Shown one piece after another: positions 1-9,759 of a stretch of DNA of 11,323 bases (position 1 is the first letter of the stretch; each line of letters opens with the position of its first letter). A model generated the notes under the pieces. The model made no database searches and was not told where the DNA came from. It worked only from the letters and a program-made list of their open reading frames with translations. A program made the position numbers and the translations under genes. Source of the DNA: Firmicutes bacterium UBA3910 (lineage in GTDB: Bacteria; Bacillota; Limnochordia; Darwinibacteriales; Darwinibacteriaceae); NCBI GenBank assembly GCA_002391465.1, contig DGFC01000173.1, forward strand, positions 1,787 to 13,109, read 5' to 3'.

Positions 1-1247
<1,247 letters not shown>

Positions 1248-1260
1248 CTAACCCCCTCAT

Positions 1261-2136
1261 CTACGATTCCAATGCGTCTGCGCCGCCCACGATTTCCGCA
1301 ATTTCTTTGGTGATTTGGGCCTGGCGCGCCCGATGATATGACAGATTCAATTCGCGGATCAATTCCCCTGCGTTATCAGTGGCGTTGCGCATGGCAACCA
1401 TCCTAGCCCCAAGTTCACTGGCCTTCGCCTCAATCAGCGATTCATAGACGGCTGCCTGGAAATAAAGGGGAATTACAGATTCCAGCACCACGTCCAACGA
1501 GGGTTCGTATATGTAATCGGCAGCGAATCCACTCTCTCTCCCCCGCTGCACGAGCTCATCCCCGGCTTCAATGGGCATAACTGTGCGCAGAGTGACCTCG
1601 TGGGTGACTGTATTTATAAACTTGGAATACAAAACACTGATCCGATCAAATAGCCCATGCAGATAAAAGTCCATAACCACCTGGGCTATATCCCAGGCCT
1701 GGCGCGGACTGGGGCTATCCCCCAAGTTGACGAACTCTGCCAGAAAGGTGACTCCCTTTCGACTGAGGTGATCCCTAGCTTTTCTGCCCACCACAACCAC
1801 CTGGGCTGTTGGGTGTTCCTCCAGAAAGGCTTCTGCTCGGCGGATAACCGCAGCGTTATACCCTCCCGCTAGACCCCGATCCGAGGTGAACACAATCAAG
1901 CAGTGGCTGTCACCTGCAGAAGAGAGCCAGGGTACCTCCACATCCCGCTGCTGGGCAGCCTCCAAAAGAATGCCAAGGCTGGTGTGCAGGCTTTCGAAAT
2001 AGGGCCTGGTACTTGGCACCATCTGCTGCGCCCGGCGGAGCTTGGCAGCTGCCACCATCTCCATGGCCCGAGTTATCTGCTGGGTACTGGTTATGCTGGC
2101 TATTCTCCGTTTAATCTCCCGGCTTGACTTGGCCAA
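1261..2136 (-). CDS. atpG: F1 ATP synthase subunit gamma
   Basis: Central rotor shaft of F1, which couples catalysis in the alpha3beta3 ring to rotation of the membrane c-ring. The 291 residues match the usual family length. The N-terminal helix (about residues 5-33, REIKRRIASITSTQQITRAM) and the C-terminal helix (about 245-285, LSYHRARQAQITKEIAEIVGG) are the conserved coiled-coil halves of the shaft. The start codon is TTG: AGGGGGAG (2142-2149) sits 5 bases upstream, and the conserved AKSSREIKRRI begins directly after it. It lies 11 bases after atpA, and its ribosome binding site overlaps the atpA stop codon. No truncation is seen. The shaft and its foot are preserved although no c-ring gene is present in this cluster. 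Confidence 0.98.
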   Translation of the reverse strand: MAKSSREIKRRIASITSTQQITRAMEMVAAAKLRRAQQMVPSTRPYFESLHTSLGILLEAAQQRDVEVPWLSSAGDSHCLIVFTSDRGLAGGYNAAVIRRAEAFLEEHPTAQVVVVGRKARDHLSRKGVTFLAEFVNLGDSPSPRQAWDIAQVVMDFYLHGLFDRISVLYSKFINTVTHEVTLRTVMPIEAGDELVQRGRESGFAADYIYEPSLDVVLESVIPLYFQAAVYESLIEAKASELGARMVAMRNATDNAGELIRELNLSYHRARQAQITKEIAEIVGGADALES

Positions 2137-2147
2137 CCCTTCTCCCC

Positions 2148-3656
2148 CTAACTGACGAATTTCTCCTTAAATGCCACAATCGCCTTTTTCAGTTCCTCTT
2201 CCGTTTCGGGGAACAGTTCCTTATCCTCATTCAACCGCTCCAGCAGCTCTGCATACTCCATCCGCATCTCGGCTAGGAATTCCCTCTCGAAACGGACCAC
2301 TTCCTCAACGGGAATGCTGTCTAAATAGCCGTTGATGGCAACATAGAGGGCGATGGCCTGTTCCACAACGGGCATCGGTTTATACTGCTCCTGTTTGAGT
2401 ACTTCGTAGATCCTCTCTCCCCTAGCAAGTCTGGCCCGGGTACTGCGGTCCAAATCGGCACCAAACTGGGCAAAGGCAGCCAGTTCTCGATACTGGGATA
2501 GGTCGATGCGCAGCGTACCTGCGATCTGCCGCATAATGGGCACCTGGGCGGCACCCCCCACCCGCGATACGGAACGGCCCACACTGATGGCGGGACGAAT
2601 CCCGGCATGGAACAGATCGGATTCCAAATAGATCTGCCCATCCGTAATGGAAATCACGTTAGTGGGGATGTAGGCGGAAATGTCACCTGCCTGGGTTTCA
2701 ATGATGGGCAGGGCGGTAATGGAGCCGCCGCCCAACTCGTCATTCAGTTTAGCAGCCCGCTCTAAGAGGCGGGAGTGGATGTAAAACACGTCCCCCGGGA
2801 AAGCTTCCCTGCCCGGCGGGCGGCGCAGGAGAAGGGACATTTCCCTGTACGCGGTAGCGTGTTTACTTAAGTCATCGTAGACAATCAAAACGTCCCGGCC
2901 GGCATACATAAACTCTTCCGCCATGGCCACACCGGCGTAGGGTGCAATATAGAGCAAGGGGGAAGGTTCGCTGGCGGTTGCAGAAATAACGATGGTGTAT
3001 TTCATAGCACCATGTTTTTCTAACACATCGACCACACCGGCAACGGTAGAGGCCTTCTGTCCAATGGCAACATAAATGCAGATTACGTCTTCGTCCTTCT
3101 GGTTCAAAATAGTATCAACCGCGATGGCTGTTTTGCCTGTCTGCCTATCGCCGATAATCAACTCCCGCTGTCCCCGGCCGATGGGAACCAGCGAGTCAAT
3201 GGATTTCATACCGGTCTGGAGCGGTTCATTAACTCCCGTCCGATCCACAACCCCCGGAGCTTGGGCCTCAATTGGCCTGTACCGCTCAGTCACAATGGGG
3301 CCTTTACCGTCAATGGGCTGGCCCAAGGGATTCACAATGCGCCCGATCATGGGTTCCCCCACAGGCACCTGTACAACCCTGCCGGTCCGCTTGACCGGAT
3401 CACCTTCCTTAATGTGCTGGTAGGGCCCTAGGATTACAACCCCGATGTTATCCCGTTCTAAGTTAAGTACCATACCGTAAACACCGCCTGGGAACTCCAG
3501 CAGTTCCCCTGCCAGTGCTTGGTCCAACCCGTACACACGGGCGATTCCGTCTCCCACCGTAAGAACGGAGCCCAGATCTTCAACCTCTAACTCCGCTTCA
3601 AACTCTTCGATCTGACGCCTCAGAATCGCTACAATTTCATCTGGTCGCATTGCCAT
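2148..3656 (-). CDS. atpA: F1 ATP synthase subunit alpha
   Basis: Non-catalytic nucleotide-binding subunit of F1, 502 residues, full family length. The N-terminal segment (about 1-25, [20 protein letters not shown]), which in characterised enzymes binds the delta subunit, is present. Walker A is GDRQTGKT at 169-176, Walker B is VLIVYDD at 256-262, and the arginine finger lies in SVSRVGG (R365). The family signature reads [10 protein letters not shown] at 355-364; common versions have Asn or Asp where this has Ser358, and a small or hydrophobic residue where this has Arg361. I chose the first of two nearby ATGs because GGGGGAG is 5 bases upstream. It starts only 2 bases after the wecB stop. 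In most Bacillota atpH (delta) and the F0 genes precede atpA, and none is here. Confidence 0.98.
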   Translation of the reverse strand: MAMRPDEIVAILRRQIEEFEAELEVEDLGSVLTVGDGIARVYGLDQALAGELLEFPGGVYGMVLNLERDNIGVVILGPYQHIKEGDPVKRTGRVVQVPVGEPMIGRIVNPLGQPIDGKGPIVTERYRPIEAQAPGVVDRTGVNEPLQTGMKSIDSLVPIGRGQRELIIGDRQTGKTAIAVDTILNQKDEDVICIYVAIGQKASTVAGVVDVLEKHGAMKYTIVISATASEPSPLLYIAPYAGVAMAEEFMYAGRDVLIVYDDLSKHATAYREMSLLLRRPPGREAFPGDVFYIHSRLLERAAKLNDELGGGSITALPIIETQAGDISAYIPTNVISITDGQIYLESDLFHAGIRPAISVGRSVSRVGGAAQVPIMRQIAGTLRIDLSQYRELAAFAQFGADLDRSTRARLARGERIYEVLKQEQYKPMPVVEQAIALYVAINGYLDSIPVEEVVRFEREFLAEMRMEYAELLERLNEDKELFPETEEELKKAIVAFKEKFVS

Positions 3657-3658
3657 AG

Positions 3659-4777
3659 CTACTCCCCCGTTGAACCGTATTTTTCTTCCAATATCCTTCT
3701 TATCCTCATGGCTGCCGTTCCATCCCCGTAGGGGTTAACCGCTCTAGCCATTTGGGCATAAACCGCGGGATTAGTTAAGAGTTCATTTACTCCCGCCACA
3801 ATGTCTTTTCGCTTCGTGCCCACCAATTTCACCGTTCCGGCACGGACTGCCTCAGGTCTTTCGGTTACCGAACGCATAACCAAAACAGGTTTATGTAGTG
3901 CGGGCGCCTCTTCCTGCAGACCACCCGAATCGGTGAGCAGCAGGGTGCAGCGGGCCAGCAGATTGGCAAATTCCCTGTAATCGGGCGCCTCGATTAATTT
4001 GATCTGGGGATCCTCTCCCAACAGACCCTTCATCGTCTCCTGCAGGCGCGGATTGCGGTGCATTGCCACCACAATATCGCACTGGTGTCCTGCACTTATA
4101 TCCAACAGCGCCCGACAAATCTCTTCCAGGGGTTCGCCCCAGTTTTCCCGGCGGTGGGCGGTGACAACCACAACCGGACTACTAAAGTCGAGCGCCCGTA
4201 AAACGGGATTTGTAAACTGGTGATCCGCATCCACAACCGATAAAAGGGCATCGATCACTGTGTTACCAGTTACAAAAACCGACTCCTTTTTTACACCTTC
4301 CAACAGCAAATTATCCGCTGCATTATGGGTGGGTGCGAAGTACCAGGTTGTCAAAACATCAACGAGCCTTCTGTTTGCCTCCTCCGGAAAGGGATTGGTG
4401 AGGGAGGGTGTACGCAGTCCCGCTTCCACATGGCCCACCGGAATCTGCCAGTAAAAGCTGGCCAGAGCAGCGGCAAAGGCTGTTGTAGTATCACCATGAA
4501 CCAGGACCACATCGGGCTTCCATTCGTTGAAGACGCTATCCATCCCCCGCAGAATACGCTCCGTTATTTCACTTAGTGTTTGGCCGTGGCTCATAATATT
4601 CAGATCGTAATCAGGCTCAATTTGAAAAATGTCCAGGACTTGGTCCAGCATCTCCCGGTGTTGGCCTGTCACTATTACCTTAGTCTCCCATCCGGACACC
4701 TGGCGGCACTGAAGCACAACCGGGGCCATTTTTATTGCCTCTGGTCGTGTGCCAAAAACGATAGCCAGTTTAAGCAT
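3659..4777 (-). CDS. wecB: UDP-N-acetylglucosamine 2-epimerase (non-hydrolysing)
   Basis: Interconverts UDP-GlcNAc and UDP-ManNAc in the cytoplasm, supplying ManNAc for teichoic-acid linkage units or related envelope polysaccharides; called MnaA in Bacillus. The 372 residues match the family. Key motifs are GTRPEAIK (9-16), HGDTTTA (94-100), VEAGLRT (117-123), PEEANR (131-136), TAHRREN (206-212), DSGGLQEE (283-290) and TERPEA (305-310), which make up the UDP-sugar site and the catalytic acidic and histidine residues in a GT-B-like two-domain fold. The first 8 bases overlap the wecA end (ATGCTTAA), with AGAGGGGAAG upstream, so the two are translationally coupled. Pairing with wecA makes the envelope role firm; which polymer is made cannot be told from here. 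Confidence 0.95.
   Translation of the reverse strand: MLKLAIVFGTRPEAIKMAPVVLQCRQVSGWETKVIVTGQHREMLDQVLDIFQIEPDYDLNIMSHGQTLSEITERILRGMDSVFNEWKPDVVLVHGDTTTAFAAALASFYWQIPVGHVEAGLRTPSLTNPFPEEANRRLVDVLTTWYFAPTHNAADNLLLEGVKKESVFVTGNTVIDALLSVVDADHQFTNPVLRALDFSSPVVVVTAHRRENWGEPLEEICRALLDISAGHQCDIVVAMHRNPRLQETMKGLLGEDPQIKLIEAPDYREFANLLARCTLLLTDSGGLQEEAPALHKPVLVMRSVTERPEAVRAGTVKLVGTKRKDIVAGVNELLTNPAVYAQMARAVNPYGDGTAAMRIRRILEEKYGSTGE
3662..3668 (-). promoter_or_regulatory. Ribosome binding site of atpA, inside the 3' end of wecB
   Basis: The strand reads GGGGGAG, then 5 bases including the wecB stop TAG, then the atpA ATG. The site is made from the last Thr-Gly-Glu codons of wecB, so atpA translation is probably coupled to wecB termination. 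It fixes the atpA start at 3656 rather than the second ATG at 3650. The neat fit makes a random assembly join at this point less likely, but does not exclude it. Confidence 0.75.
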
Positions 4778-5810
4778 CTTTACTTCCCCTCTGCTGCCCC
4801 TGGATGGGCTCCACCATGCCTACCCGCATGGACCCATACCAAAAAAGAAGACCCAAGCCGATGGCGATCAGCCAACTCGACCTGGTCAGGTGGGCAGTCA
4901 AGACTGCCACTGAAGCGGATATCCCGGTCAAAAGATAGGCCACAAACACTACCTGCCTTTGGCTAAAACCAAGGTCAAGGAGCCGGTGGTGGAAATGGGA
5001 ACGATCCGCCTGGTAAAAGGGTACTCCCCTCTGCGTACGGCGTACAACCGCACAGAGCATGTCGGTTACGGGCAGGGCCAGAATTAGAACAGGTACAGAT
5101 AGTCCGATTGTTGCCGCGCCTTTTAAGGCACCTTCCGTCGATATGGCGGCCAGGAAAAAGCCCAACAGTAGAGCCCCGCTGTCCCCAAGATAGACTTTGG
5201 CGGGGTTAAAGTTAAAGGGCAGAAAGCCCAGACACGCTCCCACTACAATCGCTGCCAAGACAGCCGCATCGTAGCGCTGCAGCTGCCAAGCAAGAAAGGT
5301 TAGGGCCAGGGCAGATATTAACGTGATCCCTGCAGTTAAGCCGTCAAGACCGTCAATGAAATTCATGATATTAACCAAGGTCAAAACCCAGAGCATGGTG
5401 ATGGGAATGGAAAGTTTCCCTAAATAAAGCATGCCCCCGAATGGATTACTCATGAATTCGATTCGTGGTCCGAACAACACATAGAGCAAGACAGCCAGGA
5501 ACTGACCTGCGAATTTTAAGCCCGCCGATAGCTCCCAGCGGTCGTCAATGAGACCAACAAGCATGATCAAAAACGCACATAAAGCAGTGATACCCACATG
5601 GGGTATGTCCCCCACTAACGAGGCGGCACAAAAACCCGCAAACAGGGCCAATCCCCCCCCCGTGGGCATGGGAACCTTATTAATCCGCCGGGGATTGGGG
5701 GCATCCACCATACCAAACTTCAGGGCGAACCGGCGGGCAAGGGGTGTACAAGCCGCAGTAACGACAACTGCAACTGCGAAGGATAGTAGAAGCTGGTTTA
5801 AATTCTCCAT
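4770..5810 (-). CDS. wecA: Undecaprenyl-phosphate GlcNAc-1-phosphate transferase (WecA/TagO type)
   Basis: Polytopic membrane enzyme that moves GlcNAc-1-phosphate from UDP-GlcNAc to undecaprenyl phosphate, the first lipid-linked step of wall teichoic acid and similar polymers. Its 346 residues carry about ten or eleven hydrophobic segments. Family motifs: PNPRRINKVPMPTGGG at 38-53, the acidic pair D89-D90 in GLIDDRWELS, NFIDGLDGLTAG at 150-161 (D153, D156), VYLGDSG at 206-212, and the histidine motif SHFHHRLLDLG at 271-281, which together build the Mg-dependent active site on the cytoplasmic face. The short form and histidine motif fit WecA/TagO better than MraY. It starts 3 bases after the dCMP deaminase behind GGGGGAGG and overlaps wecB at its end, so substrate supply and the initiating transferase are co-expressed. 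Confidence 0.93.
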   Translation of the reverse strand: MENLNQLLLSFAVAVVVTAACTPLARRFALKFGMVDAPNPRRINKVPMPTGGGLALFAGFCAASLVGDIPHVGITALCAFLIMLVGLIDDRWELSAGLKFAGQFLAVLLYVLFGPRIEFMSNPFGGMLYLGKLSIPITMLWVLTLVNIMNFIDGLDGLTAGITLISALALTFLAWQLQRYDAAVLAAIVVGACLGFLPFNFNPAKVYLGDSGALLLGFFLAAISTEGALKGAATIGLSVPVLILALPVTDMLCAVVRRTQRGVPFYQADRSHFHHRLLDLGFSQRQVVFVAYLLTGISASVAVLTAHLTRSSWLIAIGLGLLFWYGSMRVGMVEPIQGQQRGSKDA

Positions 5811-5813
5811 CGC

Positions 5814-6272
5814 CTAAACCTCCCCCGGTTCCCACTGGATAAGCTCCACTCCGGCTTCGTTGAACAGCTCAAGGGCGAGCTTGTCCGGATAGGCGCCGCG
5901 GAAAACGATCGTTTCCACGCCTGCGTTAATCAGCATTTTCGCACATAAAATACATGGTTGGTGGGTGCAGTACAGAGTCGCGCCTGAAGTACTCACGCCG
6001 TGCAGGGCAGCTTGGATTATGGCGTTCTGCTCCGCGTGGGTACCCCGGCACATCTCATGGCGCTCGCCTGAGGGGATGCCCAACTGCTGCCTTAAACAGC
6101 CCATATCAAGGCAGTGGGTCACGCCCCGCGGCGCCCCGTTATAGCCAGTGGAGATAATATGCTTGTCCCTTACCAAAACAGCCCCAACCTGCCTGCGCAG
6201 GCAGGTGGAACGGCTGCTGACCAATTCTGCGATTTCCATGAAATACTGATCCCAAGACGGCCTCTTAACCAT
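5814..6272 (-). CDS. comEB: Deoxycytidylate (dCMP) deaminase family, ComEB-like
   Basis: Zinc enzyme predicted to deaminate dCMP to dUMP, feeding dTMP synthesis. The 152 residues contain the deaminase signature: HAEQNA at 79-84 gives the zinc-ligand histidine and the proton-shuttling glutamate E81, and C107 with C110 (PCILC) supply the other zinc ligands. The N-terminal [12 protein letters not shown] block (21-32) and the insert around [13 protein letters not shown] are typical of dCMP rather than cytidine deaminases. The usual Bacillus name is ComEB, where a role in DNA uptake was suggested by operon context; no competence gene lies near here. It sits 17 bases after upp with AGGGGAGG before an ATG, so two pyrimidine enzymes are adjacent. 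It contains a perfect 20-base palindrome at 6187-6206. Confidence 0.93.
   Translation of the reverse strand: MVKRPSWDQYFMEIAELVSSRSTCLRRQVGAVLVRDKHIISTGYNGAPRGVTHCLDMGCLRQQLGIPSGERHEMCRGTHAEQNAIIQAALHGVSTSGATLYCTHQPCILCAKMLINAGVETIVFRGAYPDKLALELFNEAGVELIQWEPGEV
6187..6206. repeat. Perfect 20-base palindrome inside the dCMP deaminase gene
   Basis: Each arm reads ACCTGCCTGC 5' to 3' on its own strand, with no spacer and no mismatch; the flanking bases do not extend it. It encodes T-C-L-R-R-Q-V, part of the conserved N-terminal block of the family, so protein constraint explains some of the symmetry. It could be a dimeric protein site or a short RNA hairpin, but nothing around it supports either. 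Confidence 0.6.
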
Positions 6273-6289
6273 GGCTTCCTCCCCTGTGG

Positions 6290-6940
<651 letters not shown>

Positions 6941-6950
6941 TCAGACTAGA

Positions 6951-7889
6951 CTACTCGATTTTACCGACGCGGCGGGCGTGCCTGCCCCCTTCAAACTCTG
7001 CGTTTAAGTAGGCATCAACGATGTCACGCATTAGACCCGGCCCGGTCACCCTGCCGCCCAGACACAAAATGTTGCTGTCATTATGCATGCGGGCCATCCG
7101 GGCGGAAAAGGTATCGCCGCACAGCGCAGCTCTCACACCCGGCACCTTATTGGCCGCAATGGACATGCCGATTCCGGTGCCACAGATAAGAATGCCGAGG
7201 GTGAACTCACCGTCTGCCACTGCCCGGCCTACTCGCTGGGCCATGTCGGGATAATCACAGGATTCTCCCTCACTTGTCCCCCAGTCTGCCACAGCAATGC
7301 CCCGCTCCTGCAGGTGCTCAACGATTCCCTGTTTTGCCTGGAAACCAGCATGGTCAGAACCAATTACAATCTTCATAGCCTTCTCCTTTTTCACTGTCCA
7401 CTCTTTTACGATCCCTTTCACCTCTGCGGCGATCTCATCCCTTGTGCGGCGGTAAACCTCCAAGGATTGCCCAAAGGGATCCTGAATATCCTTCTCTATT
7501 TCATCCTTAAGATCCTGCCCCTGAAAACCCGTTCTTTTTCCATACTCCTTGAGCAGGAAAATCTTCTCAGCCGCGGCCTCCCGCTCCCTTTCAGGCAGAA
7601 GATCAAGCAGCGCCCGGCGGTGACTTTCCGTCATGGGTAGGATGAGGTCAAATTCCTCCAAAAGAAGGGGGTGCATCCGCCTAGAACGATGCTGAGAGGC
7701 ATCAATACCCATTTCTGCCAGCACGGTCAGGGTGTGTTCAGTGGCCTCGTCGCCGCTAAACGCCCCAACACCGGCAGAGGCAACATCAATATCTAGGCCT
7801 GCCTCTTGGGCGTAGTGCCGCATCAAATGTTCTGCCATTACACTACGGCAGGTATTACCGGTACAGACAAACAAAACCGCTTTAGTCAT
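6951..7889 (-). CDS. Fusion: YwlE-type arginine/tyrosine phosphatase + ribose-5-phosphate isomerase B
   Basis: One 312-residue frame holds two enzymes. Residues 1 to about 165 are a low-molecular-weight protein phosphatase: the P-loop CTGNTCRS (9-16) has nucleophile C9 and R15, and DPFG carries the general acid D137. Thr13 in the loop matches the residue that gives Bacillus YwlE its preference for phosphoarginine, so an arginine phosphatase is more likely than a tyrosine one. Residues 172-312 are a complete RpiB: SDHAG (178-182), DYPD (212-215), ICGTGIGMSIAANK (235-248) with catalytic C236, and MHND (268-271). RpiB interconverts ribose-5-phosphate and ribulose-5-phosphate. The linker VKEWTVKKEKA (161-171) has no stop. 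The ATG has AAGGAGG just upstream, 17 bases after ywlC. A strong internal ribosome site precedes Met172 (7376), so free RpiB may also be made. In Bacillus these are two adjacent genes, ywlE and ywlF. Confidence 0.93.
   Translation of the reverse strand: MTKAVLFVCTGNTCRSVMAEHLMRHYAQEAGLDIDVASAGVGAFSGDEATEHTLTVLAEMGIDASQHRSRRMHPLLLEEFDLILPMTESHRRALLDLLPEREREAAAEKIFLLKEYGKRTGFQGQDLKDEIEKDIQDPFGQSLEVYRRTRDEIAAEVKGIVKEWTVKKEKAMKIVIGSDHAGFQAKQGIVEHLQERGIAVADWGTSEGESCDYPDMAQRVGRAVADGEFTLGILICGTGIGMSIAANKVPGVRAALCGDTFSARMARMHNDSNILCLGGRVTGPGLMRDIVDAYLNAEFEGGRHARRVGKIE
7383..7388 (-). promoter_or_regulatory. Internal ribosome binding site before the RpiB half
   Basis: AAGGAG lies 6 bases before the ATG of Met172 (7374-7376), where RpiB homology begins (MKIVIGSDHAG). 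As codons the site gives Lys-Glu of the linker. It looks like a normal ribosome site left from, or kept since, separate genes. It would allow a 141-residue stand-alone RpiB from 7376 to 6951. Confidence 0.65.
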
Positions 7890-7906
7890 TGCTCCTCCTT
7901 AACAGA

Positions 7907-8917
7907 CTACGTTTCGATCACACGATTCTCGGCCGCTTTGCGCAGGCGATTCATTATCGCTAGACCGAGGTGTTGTTCGCTGACTCCCTCCACAAACAAG
8001 ACGTCTATGCCCAGACGATCCGCTTCCCGCAGTAAATGGTAGAGTTGGCCTGCCAGATGGGCCAAATCACCGTTGGGGCCCATTGAAAGGGGAACCAAAG
8101 CGGGGAAAAGCTCCACCCGCTCGTCCCAAGTCATGATCCCCACCCTTCTGCCCTCCCGCAGATATTGTTCACTTAGCTCGTTGATTTTTTCCGCGGAACG
8201 CCCGCCAACCACCAAAAAAACCTGGGCATCGGGGGCATAGTGGCTGTACTTCATGCCGGGTGACCGAGGCACCTGAGGCTCCCCATCCTCCGCTTCCACC
8301 GGGACATACTGCCGCAGTTCCTCTAACGTCACCCCGCCTGGGCGCAGTAGCCGGAACGGTTCAACTGTGCAGTCAAGCACGGTTGATTCTACCCCCCTGC
8401 CTGTGGGCCCGCCATCAAGGATGGCGGGGATTCTCCCCTTAAGATCGGCCCAAACGTGCTCCGCCCTGGTTGGGCTCGGGCGGCCTGAAATATTGGCGCT
8501 GGGTGCGGCTAGGGGAAAGGGCAGCCTTTCCAGCAGCTGCAGGGCCAAGGGATGCACCGGTATCCTCACACCCACTGTGGAAAGACCAGCACTGACGATT
8601 TCCGGTACGCGCTCTGTCTTGGGAAGCACCAGAGTCAAGGGGCCTGGCCAAAACCTATCCATCAACATTTTCGCCTTCTCAGGCACGCACTCCACCAGTG
8701 GCTCGAGCTGCTCTGGGCTGTGGAGGTGGACGATGAGTGGGTTATCGGCGGGACGCCCCTTCACCACGAAGATTTTCTCCACTGCTTGGCTGTCAAGGGC
8801 ATTGGCCCCTAAGCCGTATACCGTTTCGGTGGGGAAAGCTACCACTTCTCCCCTGGTTAAAAGGTCAACCGCCTGGTCTAATTCAGTTGCGGTTAGAATC
8901 TTCGTTTCTAGGGCCAC
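7907..8917 (-). CDS. ywlC: L-threonylcarbamoyladenylate synthase (Sua5/YwlC type)
   Basis: Makes threonylcarbamoyl-AMP from threonine, bicarbonate and ATP, the first step of the t6A37 modification on ANN-decoding tRNAs. The 336 residues show the long Sua5 form rather than short TsaC. The N-terminal YrdC-like domain (about 1-210) has FPTETVYGLGANA (28-40), KGRPADNPL (53-61), PSANISG (139-145) and ESTVLD (177-182). The linker SPGMKYSHYAP (219-229) that closes over the active site in Sua5 proteins is present, followed by the Rossmann-like Sua5 domain (about 230-336). The start is GTG at 8917, overlapping the prmC stop by 10 bases; the ribosome site is weak (GTGGT), so coupling to prmC probably drives translation. 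The same prfA-prmC-ywlC neighbourhood occurs in Bacillus, where ywlD follows ywlC; ywlD is absent here. Confidence 0.96.
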   Translation of the reverse strand: MALETKILTATELDQAVDLLTRGEVVAFPTETVYGLGANALDSQAVEKIFVVKGRPADNPLIVHLHSPEQLEPLVECVPEKAKMLMDRFWPGPLTLVLPKTERVPEIVSAGLSTVGVRIPVHPLALQLLERLPFPLAAPSANISGRPSPTRAEHVWADLKGRIPAILDGGPTGRGVESTVLDCTVEPFRLLRPGGVTLEELRQYVPVEAEDGEPQVPRSPGMKYSHYAPDAQVFLVVGGRSAEKINELSEQYLREGRRVGIMTWDERVELFPALVPLSMGPNGDLAHLAGQLYHLLREADRLGIDVLFVEGVSEQHLGLAIMNRLRKAAENRVIET

Positions 8918-9759
8918 TTGAAAACCACCACTCTATCGTGCTCGGCATAGTCCTTATAGGTTGCCTGCCACATAAGGCCCGCCTCTTGGCCGAGTTTTTT
9001 GACCTCTTCCCCTTGATTCCAGCCTATTTCAAGTACGACAAAACCAGGCTGCTCCAAATACGAAGGCGCCTGGCCTAAAATGCGGCGGTAAAAGTCAAGC
9101 CCATCTTGGCCGCCATCTAAAGCGGCGGCAGGCTCACTTAATACTTCCGGTTCCAGCGTTTTCAGTTCTTCCCTGGGAATGTAAGGGGGGTTAGAACAGA
9201 TAACCCTGTACTTCCCCTGCACACTGGCAAAGAGATCACTGTGCACAAACTCTATCTGACCGTCCACTTCTAAGCGGACAGCGTTTTTCTCTGCCACTAC
9301 CAAGGCCTGGGGAGATACGTCTGTGGCGGTGACGCGGATCAGGGGATCTTGGTAGGCCAAGACCGCCGCTACCGCACCACTACCCGTGCCGATCTCCAGG
9401 ATTTCCACGGGAACATCGGGCTCCAAAAGTTCCAGAACCGCATCGACCAAAAACTCTGTTTCAGGCCTGGGGATGAGAACATCCCTGGTTACCTCGATGG
9501 GTAGGGAATAAAACTCCCTCACTCCCGTCAGGTAAGCAACGGGAATGCGCTGGCCCCGACGCCCGATAAGGGTGCGGTACCCGTCTACCTCCGCTTTTTG
9601 CAGGGGCTTGTCTATGTTCAGATACAAATCCAGCCGTTCCAGCCCCAATACATGGGCCAGGAGCAGTTCTGCGTCGAGCCTGGGCGAAGTGCACCCCTTC
9701 TCCTCAAGATAGCTCGCACTGAGATTAATCAATTCTCCAATTGTGTACTGTTTAGCCAT
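8908..9759 (-). CDS. prmC: Release factor glutamine methyltransferase
   Basis: SAM-dependent enzyme that N5-methylates the glutamine of the GGQ motif in release factors, here most directly the product of the adjacent prfA. From the ATG at 9759 it has 283 residues: an N-terminal helical domain (about 1-75), IPRPETE (96-102), the SAM motif EIGTGSG (122-128), and the catalytic NPPYIP (190-195) that holds the target glutamine. I prefer the ATG at 9759, which overlaps the prfA stop as ATGGCTAA, the same arrangement as wecA-wecB. An in-frame TTG at 9765 would add two residues; neither start has a strong ribosome site. The end overlaps ywlC by 10 bases. Nothing is missing. Confidence 0.95.
   Translation of the reverse strand: MAKQYTIGELINLSASYLEEKGCTSPRLDAELLLAHVLGLERLDLYLNIDKPLQKAEVDGYRTLIGRRGQRIPVAYLTGVREFYSLPIEVTRDVLIPRPETEFLVDAVLELLEPDVPVEILEIGTGSGAVAAVLAYQDPLIRVTATDVSPQALVVAEKNAVRLEVDGQIEFVHSDLFASVQGKYRVICSNPPYIPREELKTLEPEVLSEPAAALDGGQDGLDFYRRILGQAPSYLEQPGFVVLEIGWNQGEEVKKLGQEAGLMWQATYKDYAEHDRVVVFKWP

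Noticed and set aside
1680..1700. Short inverted repeat CCTGGG/CCCAGG inside atpG as a terminator
   Set aside because: Arms are only 6 bases, there is no T-run on the coding strand, and it lies mid-gene within codons of a conserved protein.
2148..3656. atpA as a decaying pseudogene because F0 genes are missing
   Set aside because: The frame is full length with intact Walker A, Walker B, arginine finger and termini, and atpG and atpD are also intact.
3956..3970. Possible loss of function in WecB from the [10 protein letters not shown] block, where Bacillus has an MRDTTERPE type sequence
   Set aside because: The two residues before TERPE vary in this family as far as I know, and all catalytic motifs are present. 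The position given is only near this block (residues 301-310, around 3848-3877).
6951..7889. The phosphatase-RpiB frame as a simple sequencing frameshift joining two genes
   Set aside because: Both domains are in the same frame with intact motifs and a plausible charged linker. A frameshift error would have to remove a stop and restore the frame by chance. A single-base error at a stop codon cannot be excluded, so the read check is listed under findings.
8367..8921. Long plus-strand open frame (184 codons) opposite ywlC
   Set aside because: It lies fully antisense to a gene with clear family motifs, has no recognisable domain, and shows the low-complexity residue use expected of a shadow frame. 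The same holds for long plus-strand frames at 7083-7640, 10247-10780 and 850-1185.
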